Shown: piece by piece, positions 20,531 through 31,400 of the stretch | How positions within the stretch are numbered: position 1 is the first letter of the stretch | Layout of the letters: each line of letters starts with the position of its first letter | From: Spodoptera frugiperda | Taxonomy: Eukaryota; Arthropoda; Insecta; Lepidoptera; Noctuidae | Assembly (NCBI RefSeq): GCF_023101765.2 | Contig: NC_064233.1 | Span: 7,215,501-7,279,500 of the forward strand | DNA length: 64,000 bases | Direction: 5' to 3' | Translations under genes and position numbers: made by a program | The notes under the pieces: model-generated | The model's database searches: none | What the model was told of the DNA's origin: nothing | The model's input: only the letters and a program-made list of their open reading frames with translations

Positions 20531-21654
20531 ATTAAATAAGAGATTATGATAAGGATTTTAACACCTTGAACGACATTTGGAGTATAAAATAAGGGGTGAC
20601 ATTAGCTCCGCTATCGACGCATTAAGGACGCTTTGACGGCATCGCTCCAATACAGCGATAAACTTGTTATTTGAATTTGAACATTAAATCGTGTGTCGTA
20701 CGATATGTTTTATACCGTCAATACAAAAAAGCTGTAAGCGCGCTGTCAGCGAGCTGACGCCGCTTTATATGGTTAACAAAACAAAAATATCGTGCCGTTT
20801 ATGTGTGCGTTGACACTCACTCAAAAGTTCTCTGTCGCCATTTGACTAAAGAGGGCAAGTGTTAAATTAATAACTTAAGGGATCAAGGGGTGATTAAACA
20901 GTGATAATGGAAGCAGACCTGTTTTTTAATTATAATATTTCAACTCGCTTAGTTCCGTTGATCTAAAATGACCCTATCCATAACCATATCCTCTGGAGAA
21001 ATATTAAAGTATTGTATTAAGAATTTACGGGCAATGTGTGTGAAACAAGGAGATTTGCAACTATTACTATTTACTATTTATCTATGCTAATAATATAAGA
21101 ATCAACAATAGTCGAAAAACATAATTGCTATGATGTAATATTCAGGCGCAGTGATTCAAATTCTTTTTTTTTTATCGATTTTCCTTTGTATGGTACAAAT
21201 AGTTTTCTTGTAAATTTTAGTTATTAGTAAGTAATATAATTTTATTGTGTATGAATTTCATTGAAGTTTGAAATTGCTTACTTAGGTACTTATTGCGAAA
21301 AAACCAAAGTTGGACAAAAAAATTGAGATTGATTGTACTTTTTTTTGATAATTCTATAAATTGTTGTAAATTTTAAATAAATCTGGATTACTATTATACA
21401 TTCTTTGTTTTATTTGTGAAAGTGTGAAGCACTATTTTTATTTGAACCCTCCCAAAAACACGGATGTTCCCCTAATTTATGCGCCCCCTCAATTCCCCCT
21501 TTTATAAACACTAAATAAAAGGATACATCATACAACACGTGGTACCAGATTTGTATATGTTATCATGACCAAGGGCCCAATTTTTTCTCACCTCTTAAAA
21601 TCAGGTCAATGTATTACTATCATAAACAGATTGTGAAGAGTAAATGCAGATGGT

Positions 21655-22040
21655 AATGGCTCCGTGAGTCTTTTTTAAGGAAGGAATATCATCCAATGAC
21701 TTCTGTCGCCTTGCGTGAGGCGAGAGAGAGTGTCAGACTCTTCCCTACATAGTATAAAACAAAGTCGCTTTCTCTGTCCCTTTGCATGCTTAAATCTTTA
21801 AAACTACGCAACGGATTATGTTGCGGTTTTTTTATTAGATAAAGTGATTCAAGAGGAAGGTTTATATGTATACCTAATACAAATACACGCATAATATATC
21901 ACCATTGCACCCATGCGTGATGCGAAGCTGGGATGGGTCGCTAGTGCTGACTAAAAACCACCCCGTTCCTAGTTTGTTCTTGCTCTCTTTCGATCCCGGT
22001 AAGCCCGCTAGGCAGTCTGCGGCTCCGTAAACTCTATGAG
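21655..22040 (-). repeat. Repeat family D split by a Helitron-like element
   Basis: Reverse family D (ATCATCCAATGACTTCTGTC) breaks at about 21742 and resumes at about 21946 (GCTGACTAAAAACCACCCCG). The interrupting sequence is family L. Confidence 0.75.
21743..21945 (+). mobile_element. Helitron-like element, family L
   Basis: CATAGTATAAAACAAAGTCG to ATGGGTCGCTAGT. The CTAGT end fits a Helitron 3' terminus. It is nested inside family D. Confidence 0.75.
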
Positions 22041-22337
22041 TCTATCTAAGAAAACTTAATAAGTACGAAAAATAACAATGTGATGTCGCGGTCACCGTTA
22101 CTACGAAGCTGTTTCTAAAAATAAATCATTTAATGCAACCACAGACTGTGACATCTCTAACAAAACGCGGATTTCGAGGACAAATGTTTTATTTATTTAT
22201 TACATTTAGTAATAACATCATCGTCATGGCCGTTTTAGTTGCGTCATTAGTTTAACATTGCAAAATATACCTAAACACGTTCTAGCTGATAGGTATTTGG
22301 TATGTCGTCATAGTGTCATGTCAATAACAATTCTGTG

Positions 22338-22634
22338 CAGGGGCGTAGCTAGCGCCGTATCTGCCGTATCAATTATACGGGGCCCCCAGGTTACGGGGGC
22401 CCCCAAAGTACGTGAGCAAAAAATAAAACCGTCCAATTAATCAGTACCTTTCTTTTTCGTGTAAAGCATTCATTCAAAAGTTAGCAGCAACTTTAAGAAA
22501 GTTAACGTATAAAAAATATTAAGGGCCTCCAAACATGGATTCGCTGATTTGATTATTCCCCCCCTCCCCCCCAAGAAAAATGGGCCCCGAAAAATTTTTT
22601 ATACAGGGCCCCGCCAAGACACGCTACGCCACTG
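22338..22634. mobile_element. hAT-type MITE with exact 8-bp target duplication
   Basis: Ends CAGGGGCGTAGCTAGCG and reverse partner CACGCTACGCCACTG; flanked on both sides by ATTCTGTG (22330-22337 and 22635-22642). 297 bp with G- and C-runs inside. The 8-bp duplication and CAG ends are typical of the hAT superfamily. Confidence 0.88.
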
Positions 22635-23319
22635 ATTCTGTGATACCTATTTGTTGTTCAAATTAAAATTATTGACGTTGAACTATTTCTACTCGACAAA
22701 TAAGTAGTAATCAGGAAAAATAATGAATCACGGAAAAATTTAGGCATATTATTTTATCATTCCCGCTAAACTATTCGTTTTGGGGACCGTTCCATAGTAC
22801 GGATCGTAATATCGTATCAATCAGTAGTACCTAAACACTTATTTCTTGTATTATTTTCTAAACTACTTTAGATAATATTATTTTCCTTACTTAAATACAT
22901 TTGCTTACATACATGATTACAAATACTGGCGTAATATTTTACTGTCTTTGACTAAAAATAATACCATGATATAAACAATTTGGTAAAATGGAACGCAAAA
23001 AGTAATTGTCAAACTATGCGTCAACATAAAACGTTCCTGACTTGGTGATAATAGTAACTTTAACATTTGAATATTTCTGTCTCTGTTTAACACACGTAAA
23101 AACCGTATTAAGCTATCCTGCTGTCCTTAAACCTGGAACGTGCTGTCGTATTATTCATCTCGACTGTGATTTCTACTCAGCTTTTGTGTTAATTTGATAA
23201 CAATTGAACTGTTTGATAACAATTTTCTAATTGCTATAACTATGAAACGAGATGTAGCTTACTAATAACATCATCTAGCCTGACAGCTGCATTTATATGT
23301 CAACGCCCAGCGAGTGATG

Positions 23320-23527
23320 CATTTCGTAATTTAAGTTTAAAAGTGTTGTTTGATAGTACAAAACAAGTAAGTCTTTGTTGTATTACGTTTTTTTTTATTA
23401 GGACCAATTATGTGTCACCGTTGCCTGGTCTTGTGTATTCGTTAAAAATAAGTGATATTGTTTTTGGACGTAAACAAAGTGATTTTTAATTGATAATTGA
23501 AGATTTTTACGTGAAGGTCGATTTAAG
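23320..23527 (+). promoter_or_regulatory. Possible promoter or 5' untranslated exon
   Basis: A repeat-poor stretch with donor-like sites (ACAAGTAAGT near 23365 and TTAAGGTAAG at 23522-23531). It could be a 5' untranslated exon of Start1. Nothing in the sequence proves transcription. Confidence 0.2.
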
Positions 23528-24415
23528 GTAAGAAAACATATTTTTGTACGTAACCATCTGTTATTTTTTGTTTATTTGAGCTATTAAATGTTGCTGTTAT
23601 CAGTGTAACAGTAATAATTAACTGTGTTCGAGATAAAACAGTTAAAACAGGCCTACATTTGGTGTTGGACTAATTTTCTTATCAATTACAATTTATAAAT
23701 AGTAGAATGCAGAATTGACATAGTTACTGGGCTTACCATATCAAGAAGTGTTCTGCAATGCATTCTACTTCCTTGTTGTGAGTTTTAATTAATTCTTTTG
23801 TTAGAAAATTCACTAATTTTATTTAACTCTTTGTTAATTTTTTGTGTGTGGTTTAGAATGAAACCTCTTTAGTTGCTTACAGCCTGGTAAATTAATTATT
23901 TTTTAATTTAAAAACATACTTAATTAATATGTTGCTAAAATTCCCCTTGTTTGTTTACAAAATCATCTTAATATTATTTATGTTGATTTTTCATTTAAGC
24001 TAGGTTTTAAAGTATATTTGAATTCTTAGCAACAATTTACATACTTAATAAAATATAACAATGAAATATTGTTACAATATTTAGGTAGAAATATTAAAGG
24101 AAAAAACATTAAAAAAATTAAAATATTTAAATACCTAGATAGTGTTTATGGTGTATGGGACAAAGGTGTGTGGACAATAGCTCAGTGTGGGGTCTCATGT
24201 TTGATGCTCAGGTAGCAAATTATTATTATTGGTAGAGATTAATAATGAACAGTCAGTTGTCATTCCTTAGAGAATTCTTGATGTAATGCTTTTTGTGTTA
24301 TGTTTTATTTTGCCATATAGGTACCCTATTAAGAAATATTTCTTGATGTCTAAAGACTTCTTGATGTTTAAGACCTGTGTAATACCTTAACAAGCAAATA
24401 AATATTTTGAGTTTA

Positions 24416-24533
24416 ACTGCCACACTTAGAGTTGTTTAATGGTTACTTAATCCAGTCCTTAGCAATTGTTTTCAATACAAAATCTGTACTAAGGAATAGT
24501 TTAAGTTATCATTAAATGTCTTTGAGTGCCGCA
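24416..24533. mobile_element. Short hairpin MITE, copy 1
   Basis: CTGCCACACTTAGAGTTGTT and GTCTTTGAGTGCCGCAG form inverted ends, with CAGTCCTTAGCAATTGTTTT within. About 118 bp; a sister copy lies at 52972-53092. Confidence 0.8.
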
Positions 24534-26142
24534 GTGATTGTTCTAAGAACAATATTGTAGCATATTATGAGAATTCCTTGCTTAAAAAACTGATGAAGCA
24601 CAATGAACTAATAAATAAACAAAACTTGTTAAGAGTCAAACTCAAACATGACCTTGTGTCTTCATTTTGTTTTTTTATTAACTAATGTTGGTGTTTATTC
24701 TGTTGATATGCCTTAGTAGTAATAAATAAATAGATTTCCTTTTTAGGTATTTTAGGTAATTAATTGTTATTATTTAGTTTATTTTTTTATTATTTATTAT
24801 GTTTAGAAATTCGATTTGTAACAGGACATGTAATGCTCAAATAAATTCAATAAAAAAATATAATACCTAACTACTGGTTAAAATATGAACCAATATGATT
24901 AACCCATGGTGTGCTGAAACACAGATCTATGAGACACAATGTATTTTCTATTGTTTCTCACATACCGAATTCATTTCATATACAAGAGGTTAATACATAA
25001 AGGTATTTCAAAGTAACTACCACATGATAACTGTTTACAACTAAATATAAAGTCATTATCAATGTTATTGACAAATATTGTGTTGTATCAGCCGTTGGTC
25101 CGAGATAACAAATATTACCTACTCATAATAATAATATTGTGGTAACTAATTGAATTATTGCATCCACCAACATTCTGTCTCTGCATCATCTGGTTGGAAG
25201 AGAATGGCCATGGCATTTAGTCCACCAATGTTAATAATTTTGTCCATGGAAAATAAAATAAAAAATTAGGGCTCTCAGGAGATCCCGCGAGACAGACATG
25301 CCAAAAATCTATTTCTTGTAGCCAAATCTGCAAAAATAAAATAGATTACTGAGACCAGAGGCGGATTAAACCTAGAGAGCGCCCTAGACAAGCACCTCAT
25401 AGGCGCCCTTATTTTGGAGTTACCGTCACTCTATGGGCAGTTGGACACGTGTGTTTCACGGCACCCCTCTGTAACCTGGCGCCCTAGCCATTCGTCTAAG
25501 TAGTTTGTTTTAAGGATAATACTGGGCTTATGGTATTCGTAAAGCTAGTCAATAGCCTTAAAAATCGGACAAAGCGTCCAAACATGTCAAATTCTAGTAG
25601 GTAGCTAATAGGTAATCTTAGATTTTTGGTAAATCTTATTTTGTCCTAAAGAGCGCCCTAGGCAAGCTCCTCATACTCCTAATTATTTTGTCGCCACCGC
25701 CGCTCAATGGGCAATAGGGCGAATTATTTCGTTGCTTGGATTCTGCAACGAAATAAATCAGAAGATATTATTAGAGGAGAAGAAAAAGAAAACGATAGGT
25801 TCCTTTTCCCTCGGTGAATTAATACAATGCCCTAGGCTAGTTAGTTAGGCTGTTTAGTTTGCCATAGGCATAATACAACTCTGACTAAAAGTAGCCGTAA
25901 CCTAACTAAACATGACGCCACGAACGCCTAATAATCCCCAAACCAAAATAAGCGCAGGTGTGCATTCAGTTATCAGTGTTTTTATTTTTTATCGTTAAGC
26001 ACTGGTGACTAAGGCATTGACAGACAATGCGTAGCCGATATTACCTACTGTTTGTAGATAGCATAGGAGATAGTAGAATTTCCCTGAATTCTACAGGAAA
26101 TGAAATAAATGATGGATTTTTAAACATCATTTTATTATTAAC

Positions 26143-26340
26143 TAGCGACCCGCCCCAGCTTGGTATGGGTGCAATGGTGATATATTATGCTTGTATTATA
26201 CATATAAACCTTCCTCTTGAATCATTCTATCTATTACAAAAAAAAAACCGCATCAAAATCCGTTGCGTATTATTAAAGTTTATACAGCGTACAAAGGGAC
26301 ATAGGGACAGAGAAAGCGACTTTGTTTTAAAATATGTATG
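26143..26340 (-). mobile_element. Helitron-like element, family L, reverse
   Basis: ACTAGCGACCCGCCCCAGCT to GAGAAAGCGACTTTGTTTTA, the reverse of the copies at 33205 and 57779. Confidence 0.75.
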
Positions 26341-26619
26341 ATTGACTGCGCAGTCGGTACAGTGGCTGGATATAACACACGACATAGGAGAAAATACTAG
26401 TTACGTTACGTACGTTTAATTTTTTTTTAACTAAGATAAGGGGAATAGGCGTCAGAGTAGGGATATTTTCTGCGCATGTTTGTTTTTTTACATTACATTC
26501 TGGTTCTAATAATAATCAACCTGACAAAGCATTAGCGAATCGGTTCAGCTGTTTTCGAGATTTGCGCTTAGCAACATATTCTTCTATTCATCTTTATATT
26601 ACATATTATAGAATATAGA

Positions 26620-26780
26620 CTAGCTGACCCGACAAGCTTTGTATCGCCTCAAACATTATTCTTTCCTTCTTACCTTCCCTTTAGACTTCCACAAATAATT
26701 TGCCAAATCGGTCCGGCCGTTCTCGAGTTTTAGCAAGACTAACCAACAGCAATTGATTTTTATATAGTAAACACAAAGAT
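26620..26780 (+). mobile_element. Helitron-like element, family J
   Basis: ACTAGCTGACCCGACAAGCT start; core CACAAATAATTTGCCAAATC and GTTCTCGAGTTTTAGCAAGA. Confidence 0.7.
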
Positions 26781-26789
26781 ATAGAAAAC

Positions 26790-26945
26790 TAGCAAACCCG
26801 GTCAACTCCGTTTCGCCATCAATGATTTTCCTGAATTTTCTTTGCTATAAACCTCACGCAACCCGAAATCTTTGTGCTGCTCGTGCGTTCTGGAGTTATA
26901 GCGTCAGGAATAAAAACCCGACTTATTTTTATATTATAGAAAAAT
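26790..26945 (-). mobile_element. Helitron-like element, family K, reverse
   Basis: CTAGCAAACCCGGTCAACTC start and GGAATAAAAACCCGACTTAT end, placed immediately after a family J copy. Confidence 0.7.
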
Positions 26946-27299
26946 ATATAGATTGAATTTAACAAGAAATGTTCATTTACATTCACACTCATTCAAAGTC
27001 AACAATAATTAATTTAGTTAACACATTTTATTGACATTTAATGTGTTTCTTAGTGATAGTTAAATGTTTATTAATTGTTAATTAGTTAGTAACTATTGAT
27101 ACCACAATACAAAGGACGTAATGATAAGGTAAAATGATACTTATTTTCAAGGCTAATATTTGTTTTTTGTTTGTACATACTCATTTATTTATTTATTTGT
27201 TTGTTTAAAATGGTTTTTAAATTATCATTACAGAATTTAAGCACCTAATTCAGTAATGTTGACCATTAAAATAAACTTTTGAACCATAAATGATTGTCT

Positions 27300-27385
27300 T
27301 TGGTTGTCTCATTAGTTAAGTGGTAGACTACGCGACTAAGGTGTTAAGGGGTCTCGAGATTCATTCCCGATCGGGCGAGGTAGCG
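27300..27385 (+). mobile_element. tRNA-like SINE head
   Basis: TTAGTTAAGTGGTAGACTAC (A-box-like) and GAGATTCATTCCCGATCGGG (B-box-like) without a tRNA anticodon fold I can confirm. Likely a third SINE family. Confidence 0.4.
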
Positions 27386-27930
27386 TAACAGATAGTTAGA
27401 TTTATCTATATATAAAGGTAAAATAACTTGAGTTATAAACTTGTGATTTTTTTCCTTGAATAATAGAAGGATATACTTTTATAATAATTATAGTGAGATA
27501 TACTAAGTTAACTAAATATTACGAGACAAAAAGACGCAGTGACTTCGTCGCGTCTGCTCACGCTGCTCATGATAAAGAGAACCCCTGTGACTCGAAATTA
27601 GTAGAGCTTTTCTACATTGATTTACTTGAGTATACCTACTGTGGTTTTGAGTTAATTTACGATAGATTTTTTTCTTCTTTAATGGCAACCAAGTCTCCAG
27701 AGTGTTATACCCCAGGGAAAGACAAGTCAAGCCCATAGAGTGACGGTGGGTGGCGGTGCGGTGCCAAAAAACAAAATAGGAGCGCCTAATGAGGTGCTAT
27801 CGACTACTAGAGCCCTAATCTCGTGGTTTTTGCAATCCCTATCAAAAATCGGAAAGGAATGGCTCTTAAGAATGCGAAAACCAATTGAGACGCCTATGAA
27901 GTGCTTGCCTAGGGCGCTCTTTAGGTATAA

Positions 27931-28256
27931 GGGTGCTTTTCTAACAGATATGTGCTATGTAGCTGCTACGATGAAGTAATAGCTATGCTGTGAAACTATG
28001 TGACCGTTCCATTTCCACTGATACTAAGCTATGTAGCGGTGCAAGTAAGGTGTGCTATAAAGATGCGCCGCCGCGCAGTAGCGGTGCGAGAAAGATGTAC
28101 AGCTCGATACATCGCAATTTATAGATAGTAGGGAAGTCATTCATAGCACGCATCTTTCCATATAAAAAACATAGCTTAGCTGAGTCCGTTTCCACCAGAG
28201 CTAAGCTATATGTACCAATGAATATGATTGTTGGAAGCCAAACGCATCAAAGCACG
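27931..28256. mobile_element. MITE family E
   Basis: Contains AGATATGTGCTATGTAGCTG, AGCACGCATCTTTCCATATA and ACCAATGAATATGATTGTTGG. It ends about 105 bp before the first Start1 coding exon. Confidence 0.8.
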
Positions 28257-28362
28257 CTAATCTGTTTCTTCTCGCGGGAAAAGTAATTATTATTTATAAA
28301 GGATTGTTTACTACAGCGATAGTGTTAGTAAATATATGTATCGCTTGGTTCCAGAGGTCAGC

Positions 28363-28435
28363 ATGTCGCAGCCGCATTATAGGGAGGCGGCAGAGTCCCT
28401 GCTAAGTAGTGTAAGCCCACACCATCGGACGCTGA
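28363..28435 (+). CDS. Start1: Start1 exon 1, long form (short coding exon)
   Basis: Encodes MSQPHYREAAESLLSSVSPH and HRTL plus one base, before donor GTGAGT. It is GC-rich in AT-rich surroundings. Its phase fits the acceptor at 29151 exactly (A plus GA gives Arg). An acceptor-like TTCCAG lies 11 bp before the ATG, so an upstream untranslated exon is possible. Confidence 0.7.
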
Positions 28436-31400
28436 GTGAGTACCACACATATTTTATATTAAAAACTTTTATTTAACGTGCTCCATCGTAGGCCGCATCA
28501 TCACTCACATCAGGCGAGATAGCGGCCAAACGTCGGCCCATTTAACATAAAAAAAGTCCGATTTGTCCACGAGAAAAGTCAAATTAATTAAGTGAAAATG
28601 GAAAAGTCTTTTTGGTTGATTAAAATTAATATATTTTTGAATTTGTGTGGGTGATAAGCATGTATAGTGGAAGTGGGACATACAAAATTAATTAGAATAA
28701 CTAATACACTTTATAACTTTTCAAGAGGGCTCAACTAGTTTCAAGTTCAAGTTGCGACAGAGTTCATAATCTTGATAACGCAGCAAATGCTCATGATCGT
28801 AGCTTAAAACTATTGCTTTATTGATGTAACTTTTACTATTATTTGTTATTAACAATCTCATATGAAAGAGGGTTAGTAGTTTCATGCTTTGTAGGTACAT
28901 ATCATTCACCTATAGACAGGGAGCAGGTATCCTCAAAATTGTGTACAAACTGAGATCCCCAAGTCTCCTGCCAAGAAAGGGAATTATGACAACACCGCCT
29001 TTCTCTCTTTCTCTCTCTATCACTCACTCACTCACACACTCACACACTCACTCACTTACTCACATATTCACTCACTCACTCACTCACTCACTCACTCAAA
29101 CTCTTCTTTTCCTTTCATTCTCCCATGTAATATTGATGTTGAGTGACCAGGAATGATTCCAGCTCACTCCACGTCCCTGAACCTGGTGTCCGAGGATCTG
29201 GTGGCCGGCCACAGGCCGCAGGGCAAGATGTCTACGGTCAGGCGTTTCTTCTGCCTGTTCGTCACCTTCGATCTGCTGTTCACTAGCCTTATGTGGTTAA
29301 TATGTGTTATGGTGAGTTCTTTTTGTTATTTATTTAAATTAAAATCTTCTTTATTCAATGAAAGATTTTTTTTATAAAAATTATATATTTCCCTGCTGAT
29401 GGGCACAGAAGAGTCCACGATGATTGGGGTAGCATTCCACACTATTTGACTATAGGTAAGCGTCCACAGGTCCGCATCGTACGCATCGCACGCATCGTAC
29501 GTGTATCGTTCGTATTCTGTATGACGTCATCAGCGATACTTACATGCGATGCGAAGCGTGCTGATGACGTCATTACCAATACCAACATGCGATGTGTACT
29601 GATGACGTCATACGGGATGCGTGCGGTGCGTACAATGCGAGCTTGTGGACGCGTACATGGTAACTAAGTAGATCATTGTGGACCCTGTCGGACACAGCAA
29701 GAGAATATGTTATTTATATATAAAAGTAAAATGTCAAATTAATTATTAAGTTAACATTAAAATGTTAAGAAATGTTAAAAGTTGAATGTTAACAAATGTT
29801 AAAAGTTTAATGTTAACAAATGTTAAAAGTGAAATGTTGATATATGCTAAAAGTTAAATGTAAGTTAAATGTTAACAAATGTTAAAAGTGTAAATGTTAA
29901 CAATGTTAATTTCCTATTTTACAGATGCGAGGCGAGACCCTAGAACAAATAATGAATTCAGAAATAGTACATTACAATGTAAAGACGTCATTATTCGACA
30001 TAGTGATGGTGGCAATCTGTCGGTTTGTTGTGTTGCTGCTGTTCTACGCCATACTATATATCAATAACTGGAGTATTATTGCGGTGAGTCGCTTTTAAAA
30101 TATATTATTAATAAGGCTATATTTTTATAATAACTATCGTGAGACATACTCGTACTAAATTAAGTAAAAATAACGGTTTACTCGCGTAAATATATTGAAA
30201 AAGGCGAAGGCCCAATTACCCCCCAATTTTCTCAATCCCCGATTCTTCCCCTTAAATTCCTAACCCCAAAAGGCCGTCAACGGATTTGTAACGTAACGGC
30301 CGTAGTCGCCAAGCTTGGCCGTAGTCGCCAAGCTTGGCCGTAGTCGCCAAGCTTGGCCGTAGTCGCCAAGCTTGGCCGTAGTCTCCAAGCTTGGCCATAG
30401 TCGCCAAGCTTGGCCGTAGTCTCCAAGCTTGGCCGTAGTCGCCAAACTTGGCCTTAGTCGCCAAGCTTGGCCGTAGTCTCCAAGCTTGGCCGTAGTCGCC
30501 AAGCTTGGCCGTAGTCTCCAAGCTTGGCCGTAGTCGCCAAGCTTGGCCGTAGTCGCCAAGCTTGGCCGTGAATAAACCCCTTGACCATTATTTTCATAAG
30601 TTTTTCTTAATTAATGAATGTGTTTTGTTTCAGTTATCGACAGGGTGTACGTGTGCCTTGTTAATAGCAAAAGTATTTGTGTTTGATGTAAGTATTTGTG
30701 ACATTTATTAACTATGTACTACCAAACCAATGATATTCTCTGTTTTCCGACTTTTCTCTTGAAATTTTCTTTGCTATAAACCTCACGGAACCCGAGACAT
30801 TTTCAACGAATATAAACCCGTTGAAATCTGATCGTTAGTTCTGGAGTTTTAGCGTTAGGAAGGAAAATCCGACTTATTTTTATATAACAGATAACATAAA
30901 AATAAGCCATCCAATGACTTCTCCCAAGCCTTCTCTGGGCGAGGCGAGAGGGAGTGTCAGAGTCTTACTGACTAAAAACCACCCCGTTCCTACTCCTGCT
31001 TTTCGAGTCGACTGCGGAATACCGCAGAATTGTAATTTATCTATACTATTATACAAAGTGGGTGTACATTGTATAGCGGCATTACGTATTATAATGTGCA
31101 CCTCTGCCTATCCCTTCGAGGAGAAACGGCGTGGCGTTGCGTAATATTATAAAAATAATTTCTCTTTCGTGTCTAACTGTATGAACGCAATAACCTCCAA
31201 AACTGCTGGACTGATTTTAGTCCAATTTTCACCAATAAAATTAAGATTCGCAAACACACGCCTTTTCATCCCGGAAAGGGAAGGCAGAGGTTCAACACGG
31301 CACGTAATGCCGCTGTACAATGTACATCAACTTTTCACCATTTGTGTTATAAGTCCCATGTAATAGGGGGTGAGCCTATTGCCATATACCGGACACAATT

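Larger units (their letters stand above)
20531..28362. other. Intergenic region and possible Start1 upstream region
   Basis: No open gene is seen over 7.8 kb. It holds a nested Helitron-like and family D pair (21655-22040), a hAT MITE (22338-22634), a hairpin MITE (24416-24533), gene-like GC repeats near 25375-25700 and 27715-27935, Helitron-like copies (26143-26945) and family E (27931-28256). The stretch 23200-25200 has few repeats and could hold untranslated exons. Confidence 0.55.

Noticed and set aside
29025..29100. Ser/Thr/His-rich protein at the ACTC run
   Set aside because: Microsatellite translation just before a Start1 splice acceptor.
30252..30559. Minus-strand open frames with a repeated KLGDYGQAWRLRPSLATTA protein
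   Set aside because: They are translations of the 19-bp minisatellite, open in several frames because 19 is not a multiple of three and the unit lacks stops.
30298..30569. CRISPR-like array
   Set aside because: Units are head-to-tail without spacers in a eukaryotic intron; it is a minisatellite.
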